Positions 53,812-63,774 of a stretch of DNA of 64,000 nucleotides are shown here, one piece after another (positions within the stretch are counted from its first letter, which is position 1; each line of letters starts with the position of its first letter). The stretch covers positions 16,947 through 80,946 of the forward strand of contig JAIXKI010000006.1 of assembly GCA_026936105.1 (NCBI GenBank), in the 5' to 3' direction. The notes beneath the pieces are model-generated. The model was not told the origin of the DNA. It made no database searches and worked only from the letters and a program-made list of their open reading frames with translations. The translations under genes and the position numbers were made by a program. Origin of the DNA: Chitinophagales bacterium (lineage in GTDB: Bacteria; Bacteroidota; Bacteroidia; Chitinophagales; Chitinophagaceae).

Positions 53812-55797
53812 ATGAAAAAAGTTCTATTCTTATCTTTTGTTGCATTGCTGTTACTCTCCGGTTCTTACGCACAACTTACCAGGTACGTCATAAATTTTAA
53901 AGACAAAGGCAATAACAGTTTCACTTTATCCAATCCTGGTGCTTTCTTATCGCAACGTGCCCTCGACAGAAGAGCCAGATACAACATAACTCTTGACAGT
54001 GCCGATCTGCCGGTATCGCCCTCTTACATCATCCAGATAAAAAGCATACCCAATGTCACCTTCCTCAACACTTCCAAGTGGCTGAATTCGGTGACCATCA
54101 AAACATCAGATGCTGCTGCGGTCTCTGCGATCAGCGCATTGCCATTTGTGAAAAGCATAAGCGGGATCGCTTCAAAACCTTTGCAAAAAGGAAATGATAA
54201 TGAGGATAAGTTTGAAAATGAAAGCACCCAAGCCGGACCGCTTCCTGCAAACCGCATGGATCAGATAACCGACGATTACTATAATTACGGAGCCGCCTCC
54301 TTTGCAGAGGTCAATCTGCACAAAGCACAGTTCCTTCATGACATCGGTTTAAGGGGACAGGGTATGCAGATCGCAGTAATTGATGCAGGCTTCACCAACT
54401 ATGCTACACTGAAAGCATTTGACAGTATCAATGCAAACGGTCAGATCCTCGACACCTGGGATTTTGTATCGGGTAATGCCGATGTGAATGATCATGCACA
54501 TGGAATGGAATGCCTCTCTATCATCGGCGCCAACATGCCGGGCCAGTTCATCGGCAAGGCTCCGAAAGCAGATTTTTATTTGTACCGCTCGGAAGACGGA
54601 GCTACAGAGTATCCTATTGAAGAACACAATTGGGCCTGCGCAGCAGAAAGAGCTGACAGCGCCGGAGCAGATGTGATCTCCACTTCACTTGGTTATACAC
54701 AATTTGATGATCCTTCTTTAAATCACACTTATACTGACATGAATGGAAGGACCACTATGGCTGCGATCGCTGCAACCATAGCTGCAAGAAAAGGGATCCT
54801 TGTCTTTGCAGCTCTTGGTAATGACGGAAACAAACCATGGCATTATCTGAGTACACCGGCAGATGCGGACAGCGTCCTTTCTGTTGGCGCTGTGAATGTT
54901 TCGGGTGTTGTGGGAAGTTTTTCAAGCTACGGTCCTGCTTCTGATGGCAGAGTGAAACCCGATGTGGCTTCAGTTGGAGTCAGTGCACTGCTACAGGCCC
55001 CTTCCAATAATATCGGTTATGGAAGCGGAACTTCCTTTGCATGTCCCAATATGGCCGGCATGGGCGCTTGCCTCTGGCAGGCTTTTCCGGAATTCAATAA
55101 TATCAGGATCATCAAAACAATTCAGAAAGCCGGAAGTATTTCTCTTACCCCTGATGACCGGATCGGTTACGGTATTCCCAATATGAAAACGGCTTTTGCC
55201 GATCTGCTTACCGGGTTCGCCACTTCGGAGGTTACCATCAATAATTGCACGGCCACTCTTAACTGGACCAGCAAAGATGTAAGTTCCATGAAATACCAGG
55301 TAGAGAGGAAAATTCCTTCGGATACTTCTTTCCGTAAGATCGGTGAAATGGCTCCCCAGCCGGGTTCCATTCTTGCAAAGCATTCTTATCAGTTCACAGA
55401 CGACCTGACAAATGTTGCCAATGGCATCATTGAGTACAGGTTGAAACAAATAATTGACACTTCTGTGTCAGGGTTAACTTCCATTTACTTAAAAACTGCA
55501 TCGGCCTCATTGATCTCAGATTGTTCTGCCGTCACTGAAAACAAGATATACATCATTCCCAATCCCACATCTAATGGCCAGGCAAAGCTGATTGTTGAAA
55601 CCCTTTATCCCGTTGCAAACATGCCGATAGCTATATACGATATGAAAGGAAGCTTACTGATCCGTATGAACAGTTCAAAGCCGGAAGGAAGAACGGTCAT
55701 TGACCTTCCGGTCAGTAACCTTGCAAAAGGGAAATACCTGATCAAAGTAATGAATGGCAACAAGCCGATCGGCACAGCCGGTTTACTCAACCTCTAA
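53812..55797 (+). CDS. Secreted subtilisin-like serine protease (S8) with T9SS sorting domain
   Basis: The 661-residue protein has a signal peptide (1-20, ending SGSYAQ), a propeptide region (about 25-165), and an S8 catalytic domain with Asp191 (AVIDAGF), His230 (HAHGME), oxyanion Asn337 (ALGNDG) and Ser408 (GTSFACPN). A beta-sandwich module lies at about 465-565 and a type-A T9SS tail from about 580 (IYIIPNPTSNGQAKLIVET ... LAKGKYLIKVMNG). It should be exported by T9SS and act on extracellular proteins. Its stop overlaps the convergent rsmB-like gene by 15 bases. Confidence 0.9.
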   Translation: MKKVLFLSFVALLLLSGSYAQLTRYVINFKDKGNNSFTLSNPGAFLSQRALDRRARYNITLDSADLPVSPSYIIQIKSIPNVTFLNTSKWLNSVTIKTSDAAAVSAISALPFVKSISGIASKPLQKGNDNEDKFENESTQAGPLPANRMDQITDDYYNYGAASFAEVNLHKAQFLHDIGLRGQGMQIAVIDAGFTNYATLKAFDSINANGQILDTWDFVSGNADVNDHAHGMECLSIIGANMPGQFIGKAPKADFYLYRSEDGATEYPIEEHNWACAAERADSAGADVISTSLGYTQFDDPSLNHTYTDMNGRTTMAAIAATIAARKGILVFAALGNDGNKPWHYLSTPADADSVLSVGAVNVSGVVGSFSSYGPASDGRVKPDVASVGVSALLQAPSNNIGYGSGTSFACPNMAGMGACLWQAFPEFNNIRIIKTIQKAGSISLTPDDRIGYGIPNMKTAFADLLTGFATSEVTINNCTATLNWTSKDVSSMKYQVERKIPSDTSFRKIGEMAPQPGSILAKHSYQFTDDLTNVANGIIEYRLKQIIDTSVSGLTSIYLKTASASLISDCSAVTENKIYIIPNPTSNGQAKLIVETLYPVANMPIAIYDMKGSLLIRMNSSKPEGRTVIDLPVSNLAKGKYLIKVMNGNKPIGTAGLLNL

Positions 55798-56982
55798 ACT
55801 TTTTCTGAATACGGCGATAAACATCGAATCAGCTTTCATTTCATAGCCATTTAATAGTTCCATCTTTATCAACTTCAGGTTAAAATGCTCTTTAATAAAT
55901 TCCGCCACTTCTTCATTCTCTTTTCTGAACACAGAGCAAGTAATATAAATGAAAAAGCTTTCATGTTTTAAGTGAGGAATGACGTTGGAAACGATCTTCT
56001 TCTGAAGAGAAGCATATTCATCTATTTTCTTTTCATCAAAAAAATGCAACTGTTCCGGTGTTCGGCTCCAGGCGCCACTACCTGTACAAGGAACATCGGC
56101 AAGAATAAGATCAAAGTTTCCCTTTCTGAAATTTCCATTTTTTATAAGATCTGCCACAAAACTTTTGTACTTTTTAATCCCTGCTCTTTCAAAACGCTTT
56201 CTAAGATTGAAAAGAATATTTTCCCTTTTATCTGAAACGGCAAGATGAACACCAGGGATGAGATCGGATAACATTATGGATTTTCCTCCGCTGCCTGCAC
56301 AGCAATCCCATGCCTCTAATGGTGTTGTGCCCGGATTACGAACAAGTTGAAAATAATCCCCTGTTTGTTGCGAATTGTAGTCCTGGATGACCGCTTCCCT
56401 ATCCAATTCAACGACAGCATCTATCTTTTCTGAATTGTTCAAAGCAAGGCAAGTATCCGTGATTGTCCGGTAAGATATACCTGCAGCATCCAATTTTCTG
56501 CAAACAATTTCTTTCTTTCCCGGCCTTAATCTTAAAAACAGATCAGGCTGCACCAGGAATGACTTGCAAAATTTTTCATGATCCATTCCATTGCTTAACT
56601 CATTTTTCCAGGGAAAGATCCCATTAAAAGAATTCTCTCCGGAAAGAAGCTTAAGTTTTTCTTCAACACTGAAATTCACTTTCTCATTCCATTCAGGTTT
56701 CAGCATCTGAAGGATTTCATTCCTTTCAGCGGAGCACAAAAATAAACCTCTCAATATTTCTTCTTCGATACCGGAACAACTCAATACGCTTTCCTCTTGG
56801 TAATGGGGAGCTGTCCTGAAATAACAATAACAAAGATGGGCGATCTGTTTCCGGTCTCTGGATCCGTACTTTTTGTTTTGAGAGAAATATAGTTTCAGAA
56901 AGATTGCAAAAGGTTCATCGCCACTATATGAAGATAAAATCTTCACAGCGGAATTAAGATATGAATGATATCGGCTCACCAC
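55783..56982 (-). CDS. RsmB/NOP2-family RNA cytosine-C5 methyltransferase
   Basis: The 399-residue protein has the class I SAM-dependent fold: CCAGSGGKSIMLSDLIPG (motif I), VADLIKNG, ADVPCTGSGAWSRTPEQLHFF (motif IV, catalytic Cys in PCTGSG) and YITCSVFRKENEEV (motif VI, second Cys in TCS). This is the two-cysteine arrangement of RsmB-type m5C enzymes acting on 16S rRNA C967 or similar. The N-terminal 140 residues are shorter than E. coli RsmB and lack a clear NusB domain. Two GTG codons (56980-56982 and 56977-56979) could start it. It follows sucB by six bases, so it is carried on the same mRNA as the 2-oxoglutarate dehydrogenase genes. Confidence 0.85.
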   Translation of the reverse strand: MVSRYHSYLNSAVKILSSYSGDEPFAIFLKLYFSQNKKYGSRDRKQIAHLCYCYFRTAPHYQEESVLSCSGIEEEILRGLFLCSAERNEILQMLKPEWNEKVNFSVEEKLKLLSGENSFNGIFPWKNELSNGMDHEKFCKSFLVQPDLFLRLRPGKKEIVCRKLDAAGISYRTITDTCLALNNSEKIDAVVELDREAVIQDYNSQQTGDYFQLVRNPGTTPLEAWDCCAGSGGKSIMLSDLIPGVHLAVSDKRENILFNLRKRFERAGIKKYKSFVADLIKNGNFRKGNFDLILADVPCTGSGAWSRTPEQLHFFDEKKIDEYASLQKKIVSNVIPHLKHESFFIYITCSVFRKENEEVAEFIKEHFNLKLIKMELLNGYEMKADSMFIAVFRKSLEVE

Positions 56983-56988
56983 AAGAGC

Positions 56989-58227
56989 TTACAGTTCCAA
57001 CAAAGTTTTTACAGGGTCTTTACCGATGAGTAATTGCTCAGGATTTTCCAGCAGTTCTTTCACTCTTACCAGGAAGCTTACCGATTCTCTTCCGTCAATG
57101 ATCCTGTGATCGTAGCTCAATGCGAGATACATCATCGGCCTTGCCACGATCTGGCCATTGATGACCACCGGCCGTTCCTGAATCTTGTGCATGCCTAATA
57201 TAGCGCTCTGAGGAAGGTTGATAATGGGAGTGCTCATCAGGGATCCGAACACTCCTCCGTTGGTGATGGTAAATGTTCCTCCCTGCAATTCTTCAAGTGT
57301 TAGTTTATTGTCTCTTGCTTTGGCAGCAAGCTCCACAACTTTCTTTTCAATATCCGCCATACTCAGGCTTTCCACATTACGTATCACGGGCACCGTCAAT
57401 CCTCTCGGTGTGGAAACAGCAATGGAAATATCTACATAGTCATGAAATATCATTTGATCGCCGTCAATGTAAGCATTTACCGAATGCCATTCCTGCAAAG
57501 CAATGCAACAGGCTTTTGCAAAAAAACTCATGAACCCCAACCCTACTCCATGTGCCTCTTTAAATTTTTCCTTGTACTTGCTCCTGATCTCCAGGATCCG
57601 GCTCATATCTGCCTCGTTAAAGGTAGTCAGCATGGCAGTGGAGTTCTTTGATTCTACCAGCCGGCGTGAAATTGTCCTCCGCAGTTGGCTCATCTTTTCT
57701 TGCCTTTCCTCACGGCTGAACAATGGTTTCCCTGCGGTTACTTTACCCGGATTTGCCAAAGCAGCCAGCACATCTTCTTTCATGATCTTTCCTCCGATGC
57801 CGGACGGAGCGATGGAGGAAGTGTCCACATGCTGATCCATAATGATTGCAGATGCGACCGGAGTTGCTTTTACAGCTTGTTCCACAGTTGACGGCTGAGG
57901 TTTTTCTGCCACCGGCTCCGGAACTTTTTCGGGCTTCTTTTTCTTTTCTTCCTTTTTTACAACCGGAGGCGGAGTAGCTGCAGCCGGTTTTGGCGCCGTT
58001 TCATCAATGGTTGCCAATACATCGCCTATGTGCAGGGTGTCGCCTTCTTTTACTTTTGATCTCAGCACACCTGCTTCTTCCGCATTTACTTCAAAAGTTG
58101 CTTTCTCACTTTCTAACTCAGCGATTACTTCATCCCGTTCTACATATTCGCCATCTTTTTTCACCCATTGTAACAGGGTTACTTCGTTGATGGACTCTCC
58201 TACTGTCGGAACTTTAATGTCAATCAT
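56989..58227 (-). CDS. sucB: 2-oxoglutarate dehydrogenase E2 (dihydrolipoyl succinyltransferase)
   Basis: The 412-residue protein has an N-terminal lipoyl domain (residues 1-75, lipoyl Lys42 in [11 protein letters not shown]), a Pro/Ala/Lys linker (about 75-115), a peripheral subunit-binding domain (about 128-160, [18 protein letters not shown]) and the acyltransferase domain with the C-terminal His-Asp motif [11 protein letters not shown]. It transfers succinyl to CoA in the TCA cycle. The order sucA, sucB, then rsmB-like is in one operon, with 50 bases between sucA and sucB. The E3 gene (lpd) is not in the window. Confidence 0.95.
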   Translation of the reverse strand: MIDIKVPTVGESINEVTLLQWVKKDGEYVERDEVIAELESEKATFEVNAEEAGVLRSKVKEGDTLHIGDVLATIDETAPKPAAATPPPVVKKEEKKKKPEKVPEPVAEKPQPSTVEQAVKATPVASAIIMDQHVDTSSIAPSGIGGKIMKEDVLAALANPGKVTAGKPLFSREERQEKMSQLRRTISRRLVESKNSTAMLTTFNEADMSRILEIRSKYKEKFKEAHGVGLGFMSFFAKACCIALQEWHSVNAYIDGDQMIFHDYVDISIAVSTPRGLTVPVIRNVESLSMADIEKKVVELAAKARDNKLTLEELQGGTFTITNGGVFGSLMSTPIINLPQSAILGMHKIQERPVVINGQIVARPMMYLALSYDHRIIDGRESVSFLVRVKELLENPEQLLIGKDPVKTLLEL

Positions 58228-58277
58228 AGAACTTAATTCTTTGTATTTATCATTTCACTCTTTTTCAAACCCCGAAA

Positions 58278-61034
58278 TTAAATAGTAAATGCTGTCTCAA
58301 TGATCTCTGCCTGTTCCTGTGCGTGCACCTTCGCAAATCCTGTTGCCGTGGAAGCTGAGGGCTGACGGCTGATCACACCATAATTGATGCTTTTCAGGTT
58401 CATCTGCAAATAAGATGCAGCTCCCATATTCAATGGTTCTTCCTGTACCCAGAACCAGGTCGCTTTGTCATATTTTCTGTACAACTGCTCCAATTGCGTT
58501 GAAGGCAAAGGATATAATTGTTCCACCCTTATCAATGCAATATCATCCCTTTGATCACTCTCTTTACGCTTTTCAAGATCAAAATAAACTTTGCCGCTGC
58601 AGAACAATACTTTTTTCACCTTGGCTGCATTTACAGAAGTGTCGTCTATCACTTCACGAAATCTCCCATTGGTAAATCCATCCATTGGGGAATAGGATCC
58701 CGGATGACGAAGATTGGCTTTGGGAGAAAAGTTGATCAATGGCTTTCTGAAAGGCCATGCCAGTTGCCTTCTCAACCCGTGGAAGAAATTGGACGAAGTA
58801 GTGATATTGGTCACCACAATATTCAACTCAGCGCTCATCTGCAGGAAACGTTCCATTCTGGCGCTGCTGTGTTCCGGCCCCTGCCCTTCATACCCGTGCG
58901 GTAATAATAAAACAACACCGTTCATCCTGTTCCACTTTTGTTCTCCTGCAGTGATGTATTGATCCATCATCACCTGTGCCTCATTGGCAAAATCTCCGAA
59001 CTGTGCTTCCCATAACACCAGTGCATTGGGGTTGGCAAGTGCATAACCGTACTCAAATCCCAGCACACCGTATTCACTCAACAGGGAATTATATATCCTG
59101 AATTTCCCTTTCGAATCAGGGATCCTGCTCAGCCGGTTATATTCCTGATCTGTATTTTCGTCCCTGAGTATGGCATGACGGTGGGAGAAAGTTCCTCTGA
59201 TCACATCCTGCCCGCTCATTCTTACATCCTTTCCATCGAGTAATAAACTTCCGTAAGCCAGCAATTCACCGGTAGCCCAATCCACTTTTTTTTCTGTTTC
59301 AAACAAATGAAGTTTATCATGCAATATCTTTTCCACCTTACGTAAAGGTTTGAAATCACCGGGCCATTTCATGATCGCATCGAACACTTTTTTGAAATTC
59401 TCCTCACTGATCGCAGTCACCGGTGATTGTTCAAAATCCTGTAACGTGGCTTTACGCAAACTCTTCCACCAGATTTCCGGAGGCTGATAATGATAGGGCA
59501 AAGGATTCTGCTTTACTTCATCAAGCCGTTCCTGAAGATCTCCCCAGAATTTCTTTTCCATTTCCTTAGCCAGATCCTGGGCATCTGATTCTCCTTTCTC
59601 CAATAAATATTTTACATACACTTCCCTTGGGTTGGGGTGTTTGTCTATCAACTCATATAAATGGGGTTGGGTGAACTTTGGATCATCACCTTCATTATGT
59701 CCATGGCGGCGGTAACATACCATGTCCACAAAAATATCAGTATTGAATTTTTGCCTGAAACGGGTTGCTATCTCAACACAACGTACTACAGCTTCGGGAT
59801 CATCGCCATTTACGTGCAATACAGGGGCACGGACTGTGGCTGCAAAAGAGGTACAGTAATCGGAAGAACGAGCATCCTCAAAGTCAGTGGTAAAGCCGAT
59901 CTGATTGTTGATCACAAAATGAATGGTACCGCCACTGTAGTATCCGTCCAGGCCACTCATTTGAAGTACCTCATAGACTATCCCCTGGCCTGCAAGAGAC
60001 GAGTCGCCATGTATCAGGATCGGAAGTATTTTATTAAAATCACTTTCATACATCACATCTGCTTTTGCCCTGGAAAATCCGATGACAACCGGATCCACCG
60101 ATTCAAGATGTGATGGATTGGGCATTAGTTTCAGATGTATCGCTTTCCCGTTCTGTGCTTTCAGCTCACTTCCATATCCCATGTGATATTTTACATCACC
60201 GCTACCCATGGTCTGATCAGGTTTGAGCGCTGCTTCAAATTCACTGAAAATCTGTTCGTAGGTCTTACCCATGATGTTTGCCAATACATTCAGCCTGCCT
60301 CTGTGTGCAATTCCGATCACCACTTCCTGCACATCATTTTCTGCAGCAAGATTGATGATGGTGTCCAGTGCAGCAATGGTCGTTTCACCGCCTTCCAGTG
60401 AAAATCTTTTCTGCCCGACAAACTTTGTATGCAGGAACTTTTCAAAGATCACACCCTGATTCAGTTTCTCAAGTATGTGGCGCCGCTGCTCCAGGGAAAA
60501 CGGTTTCCGCAAGGTTGTTTCTATTTCATGCTCCAGCCAGTCTATGCGTTCCTGAGTGAACAAAGAGTTGTATTCCACACCTACATGGCCCGCATAACAT
60601 AAAGTAAGATGGTCAAGAATCTTCTGAAGAGTTGTCCTGCCCAGTCCGAGAAACTTACCGGATTCAAATTCCGTATTCAAATCGTTTTCACTCAACCCGA
60701 AATATCTTAATTCCAGATTAGCTCCTCTGTCCTTTCTTTTTCGGATCGGATTGGTATCTGCGATCAGGTGTCCTTTTCTGCGGTAGGCCAGTATCAGATT
60801 ATAGACAGAAAATTCTTTTGACAACTGGTCTGCGCCTGTAATGACCAGTTTAGAGGATACCGGTTCTTTGACAACTGCATGCCCGTTGGTGGCAGCAGTA
60901 CTGACAGCGAAATCAAAGCCTTCAAAAAACTTTCGGAATTCGGGATCCACAGTACCCGGATCCTTCACATAATCCCGGTACATGTTCTCAATAAATTCCG
61001 GAGATGAGTTTGTGATATACGTAAAATCCTTCAT
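58278..61034 (-). CDS. sucA: 2-oxoglutarate dehydrogenase E1
   Basis: This is the thiamine diphosphate-dependent decarboxylase of the 2-oxoglutarate dehydrogenase complex. The 918-residue protein has the E1o start (YITNSSPEFIENMYRDYVKDPGTVDPEF), VEYNSLFTQERIDWLEHEIE, IGIAHRGRLNVLANIMGK, the ThDP/Mg region GDDPEAVVRC ... YRRHGHNEGDDPKFTQPHLY, and SGQDVIRGTFSHRHAI with FEYGYALANPNALVLWEAQFGDFAN in the transketolase-like domain. Length fits E1o. It is the first gene of the sucAB-rsmB operon. Confidence 0.96.
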   Translation of the reverse strand: MKDFTYITNSSPEFIENMYRDYVKDPGTVDPEFRKFFEGFDFAVSTAATNGHAVVKEPVSSKLVITGADQLSKEFSVYNLILAYRRKGHLIADTNPIRKRKDRGANLELRYFGLSENDLNTEFESGKFLGLGRTTLQKILDHLTLCYAGHVGVEYNSLFTQERIDWLEHEIETTLRKPFSLEQRRHILEKLNQGVIFEKFLHTKFVGQKRFSLEGGETTIAALDTIINLAAENDVQEVVIGIAHRGRLNVLANIMGKTYEQIFSEFEAALKPDQTMGSGDVKYHMGYGSELKAQNGKAIHLKLMPNPSHLESVDPVVIGFSRAKADVMYESDFNKILPILIHGDSSLAGQGIVYEVLQMSGLDGYYSGGTIHFVINNQIGFTTDFEDARSSDYCTSFAATVRAPVLHVNGDDPEAVVRCVEIATRFRQKFNTDIFVDMVCYRRHGHNEGDDPKFTQPHLYELIDKHPNPREVYVKYLLEKGESDAQDLAKEMEKKFWGDLQERLDEVKQNPLPYHYQPPEIWWKSLRKATLQDFEQSPVTAISEENFKKVFDAIMKWPGDFKPLRKVEKILHDKLHLFETEKKVDWATGELLAYGSLLLDGKDVRMSGQDVIRGTFSHRHAILRDENTDQEYNRLSRIPDSKGKFRIYNSLLSEYGVLGFEYGYALANPNALVLWEAQFGDFANEAQVMMDQYITAGEQKWNRMNGVVLLLPHGYEGQGPEHSSARMERFLQMSAELNIVVTNITTSSNFFHGLRRQLAWPFRKPLINFSPKANLRHPGSYSPMDGFTNGRFREVIDDTSVNAAKVKKVLFCSGKVYFDLEKRKESDQRDDIALIRVEQLYPLPSTQLEQLYRKYDKATWFWVQEEPLNMGAASYLQMNLKSINYGVISRQPSASTATGFAKVHAQEQAEIIETAFTI

Positions 61035-61214
61035 TACAATACTTGCAGGGGAATGACCCGCATTTCAGATGCAAATATCGTCTAAAAACTGCTATCCGTT
61101 GTAAGATTGAGAGAAAGGAGGCTTCAACTTATTGGCATTAATTTACCATTTCCGGCATTTTGAATCTCCGCATAACTTTTCTGACTTAAATTTCTGTGTT
61201 TAGCCGTATAGTCT

Positions 61215-61222
61215 TACCTTTG
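61215..61222 (+). promoter_or_regulatory. Candidate -7 box (TACCTTTG) of rpsT
   Basis: The octamer fits TAnnTTTG and lies about 82 bases before the rpsT ATG. A TGTTTA at about 61197-61202 is the nearest -33-like sequence. A ribosomal-protein gene next to it strengthens the reading. Confidence 0.45.
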
Positions 61223-61304
61223 CCCGCCCGGACAATCAGGGGAAAAATTTAAAGCTCATTTAATCAAATAACTAAAAAGGTTAGTCCTTTAAACGAATAA
61301 ACAG

Positions 61305-61556
61305 ATGGCAAATCACAGTGCTACAAAAAAAGATGTAAGGCAGGCAACAAAACGCCGCGAAAGAAACAAATATTACGGTAAAACAACACGTAATGCTATC
61401 CGCGATTTGAAAAATACAGGCTCTGACGATGCAGCAAAAAAACTTCCTGAAGTGATCAGCATGATTGATAAGCTGGCCAAAAGAGGAGTAATTCATAAGA
61501 ATAAAGCAGCCAACCTGAAAAGCAAACTCACTAAAAAGAAGCCTGCGGGCAAATAA
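61305..61556 (+). CDS. rpsT: 30S ribosomal protein S20
   Basis: The 83-residue basic protein (MANHSATKKDVRQATKRRER ... RGVIHKNKAANLKSKLTKK) has the conserved helical S20 pattern, including the C-terminal G-x-I-H-K-N-x-A-A-x-x-K-S-x-L segment. It binds 16S rRNA helices early in 30S assembly. A hairpin terminator follows its stop. A long 5' leader of about 80 bases precedes it. Confidence 0.97.
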   Translation: MANHSATKKDVRQATKRRERNKYYGKTTRNAIRDLKNTGSDDAAKKLPEVISMIDKLAKRGVIHKNKAANLKSKLTKKKPAGK

Positions 61557-61577
61557 TTTTTTTATCACATTTTACAT

Positions 61578-61614
61578 GAAAGGCATTCTGAAACGGGATG
61601 CCTTTCTTATTTTT
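61578..61614 (+). terminator. Rho-independent terminator after rpsT
   Basis: The 9-bp stem GAAAGGCAT / ATGCCTTTC is followed by TTATTTTT. It lies 21 bases after the rpsT stop. An in-frame ATG at 61598 that extends the next gene lies inside this stem, which argues that the real start of the M14 gene is downstream. Confidence 0.8.
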
Positions 61615-61633
61615 AGTACCTCAATCCATGTAT

Positions 61634-63361
61634 ATGAGAAAAATCTTTCTACCACTGATCCTGGCTCTTCCCCTTGCAGTTTTCAGCCAGAGCATCACTA
61701 CCAAATTTGAGCAGACAAACGGAAAAGAATCCCCAACATATTTTGAGATCATTGACTGGTGGCAAAAGATGGACCGGCTTTCCAACAAAGTGAAAATGCT
61801 GACTATGGGTCCGAGTGATGCAGGTTTTCCATTGCACCTGATTATGGTTTCAAACGACGGTGACTATAACTTTAATAGCATTCATAAGAAAAACAAGAAA
61901 ATCATTTTTATCAACAATGGCATACACCCCGGAGAGCCCGATGGTATAGATGCCAGTATGCTGATGGTAAGAGACATTGCGATCAACAAATACAAAATAC
62001 CGGATGACATTGTCCTTGCCATCATTCCTGTTTACAACATTGGCGGTTGTCTGAACAGAAGCCCTTATTACCGTATTGATCAGAATGGCCCGAAGGAAAA
62101 AGGCTTCAGAGGGAATTCACAAAACCTGGACCTGAACCGTGATTTTATCAAATCGGATTCCAAAGAAGCGAGATCTTTTGCAGAGATATTTCATTTACTG
62201 GATCCCATTGTTTTCGTGGATAATCATATCAGCGACGGCGCCGATTATCAGCATGTAATGACCCTGCTTGTTTCTCAGCACAACAAATTAGGAGGAGCAA
62301 TGGGTGAGTTTATGAACAAAGAATTCGAACCCGGACTGTATGTATTGATGAAACAAAAAGGGTATGATCTTGTTCCCTACGTAAATGCCTTTGGAGACAC
62401 TCCTGAAAAAGGATGGTCAGAATACTGGGACAGCCCCCGGTACAGCAGTGGCTATGCCACTTTATGGAGCACATTTGCTTTCGTGCCCGAATCTCATATG
62501 CTGAAACCATTTGACCAAAGAGTAAAAGCAACTTACGCTTTGATGCAATGTTTCATAGAATTCACAGAGAAGAATGGCGAAAGAATGAAAGCATTGAAAC
62601 AACAGGCCATTCAGTCTGAAAAAACCCGGGTTGAATTTCCGATCAGTTGGTCACTGGACCGGTCACAGCACGCAACAGTCACTTATAAAGGTTATGCTGC
62701 AGAACGGAAACCCAGTGAAATATCAGGTTTGCCAAGGTTGTTTTATGATCACAATAAGCCTTTTGAAATGCAGGTTCCTTTTTACAATTACTATAAAGTA
62801 ACAAATACAGTAAAAAAACCGAAAGCCTATGTGATCCCTCAGGGATGGTGGAAAGTCATCGATCTTCTTAAACTGAATAAAGTGGAGATGATGCCAATGA
62901 AAAAAGATACATCCATTGAAGTACACGTTTATTATATTGATGATTATAAAACTTCACCCAGGCAATACGAAGGTCACCACCTGAACAGTAATGTGAAAAT
63001 TAAAGACAGCGTACAAAAAATAAACTTTCGTAAAGGAGATTATTATATCCCGATGAATCAGAAAGCAAACCGTTTTCTTATTGAAACACTGGAACCACAG
63101 GCAGAAGATTCTTACTTTGCCTGGAACTATTTTGATCCCATACTGGGGCAGAAAGAAGGATTTGCCGGCTATTCGTTTGAGGATATTGCGGCAGAATACC
63201 TGAATAAACACCCTGAGTTAAGGGCTGAACTGGAAGAAAAAAGAGCAAGCGATACTTCATTTGCTAAAAGTGCCAATGCGCAATTGAATTTTGTATTCAG
63301 GAATTCACCATATTTCGAAACAGCAAATAACCGTTATCCGGTATTCCGGGTTATGGATTGA
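61634..63361 (+). CDS. Secreted M14-family zinc carboxypeptidase
   Basis: The 575-residue protein starts at ATG 61634 (MRKIFLPLILALPLAVFSQS), a signal peptide; upstream ATGs at 61598 and 61628 are less likely. The zinc site is seen as HPGEPDG (H-x-x-E) followed further on by DNHISDGADYQH with the third His; the later ESH and the conserved NRDF (Asn-Arg before the substrate site) fit M14. It hydrolyses C-terminal residues from peptides, in the periplasm or outside the cell. It has no T9SS tail, so normal Sec secretion to the periplasm is likely. Confidence 0.87.
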   Translation: MRKIFLPLILALPLAVFSQSITTKFEQTNGKESPTYFEIIDWWQKMDRLSNKVKMLTMGPSDAGFPLHLIMVSNDGDYNFNSIHKKNKKIIFINNGIHPGEPDGIDASMLMVRDIAINKYKIPDDIVLAIIPVYNIGGCLNRSPYYRIDQNGPKEKGFRGNSQNLDLNRDFIKSDSKEARSFAEIFHLLDPIVFVDNHISDGADYQHVMTLLVSQHNKLGGAMGEFMNKEFEPGLYVLMKQKGYDLVPYVNAFGDTPEKGWSEYWDSPRYSSGYATLWSTFAFVPESHMLKPFDQRVKATYALMQCFIEFTEKNGERMKALKQQAIQSEKTRVEFPISWSLDRSQHATVTYKGYAAERKPSEISGLPRLFYDHNKPFEMQVPFYNYYKVTNTVKKPKAYVIPQGWWKVIDLLKLNKVEMMPMKKDTSIEVHVYYIDDYKTSPRQYEGHHLNSNVKIKDSVQKINFRKGDYYIPMNQKANRFLIETLEPQAEDSYFAWNYFDPILGQKEGFAGYSFEDIAAEYLNKHPELRAELEEKRASDTSFAKSANAQLNFVFRNSPYFETANNRYPVFRVMD

Positions 63362-63496
63362 GTAACCGGATCAAAAGCTATTATTTTGGCAAAGCTTATT
63401 GAGAAAATTTCAGTAAGTTTTTTATTTAATAAACCCTCTTTGAAAAATTCAATAAAAGGAAATCATCTGATTTACGGTTATCAAAAACTGACACTA

Positions 63497-63530
63497 AAAA
63501 AGCCTTTCACAAAAAATTGAAAGGCTTTTT
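63497..63530 (-). terminator. Terminator of the rRNA operon (after 5S)
   Basis: A long stem AAAAGCCTTTCA / TGAAAGGCTTTTT with a loop of about eight bases lies just beyond the 5S 3' end on the minus strand and ends in a T-run in that direction. It can also serve the M14 gene on the plus strand, because both arms have A/T tails. Confidence 0.75.
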
Positions 63531-63540
63531 AAAATAAATA

Positions 63541-63648
63541 TGGCAGCTACCTACTCTCCCGTATTGTGGTACAGTACCATCGGCCATGAGGGGCTTAACT
63601 TCTCTGTTCGGTATGGGAAGAGGTGAACACCCTCTGTAAAACCACCAT
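63541..63648 (-). rRNA. rrf: 5S ribosomal RNA
   Basis: On the minus strand the sequence runs from TGGTGGTTTTACAGAGGG through CCCATACCGAACAGAGAAG, the loop-B/C consensus of 5S RNA, to GGGAGAGTAGGTAGCTGCCA, the conserved 3' arm. Ends are judged by eye to a few bases. It lies about 120 bases downstream of 23S in the same operon. Confidence 0.92.
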
Positions 63649-63774
63649 AAAAAGATAATGCTGAAAACAAATCCCGAAAGTTGAATAAGTTATTCAGTTC
63701 AACGTCAGGTATTCAAAATTCAACATAAAATAAAGTCATATTGGGTGTGTTAGACAGTATCTAAAGAAAAAAAA

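Noticed and set aside
61598..61633. Extended N-terminus for the M14 peptidase from ATG 61598
   Set aside because: This ATG lies within the rpsT terminator stem, and the signal peptide begins at 61634.
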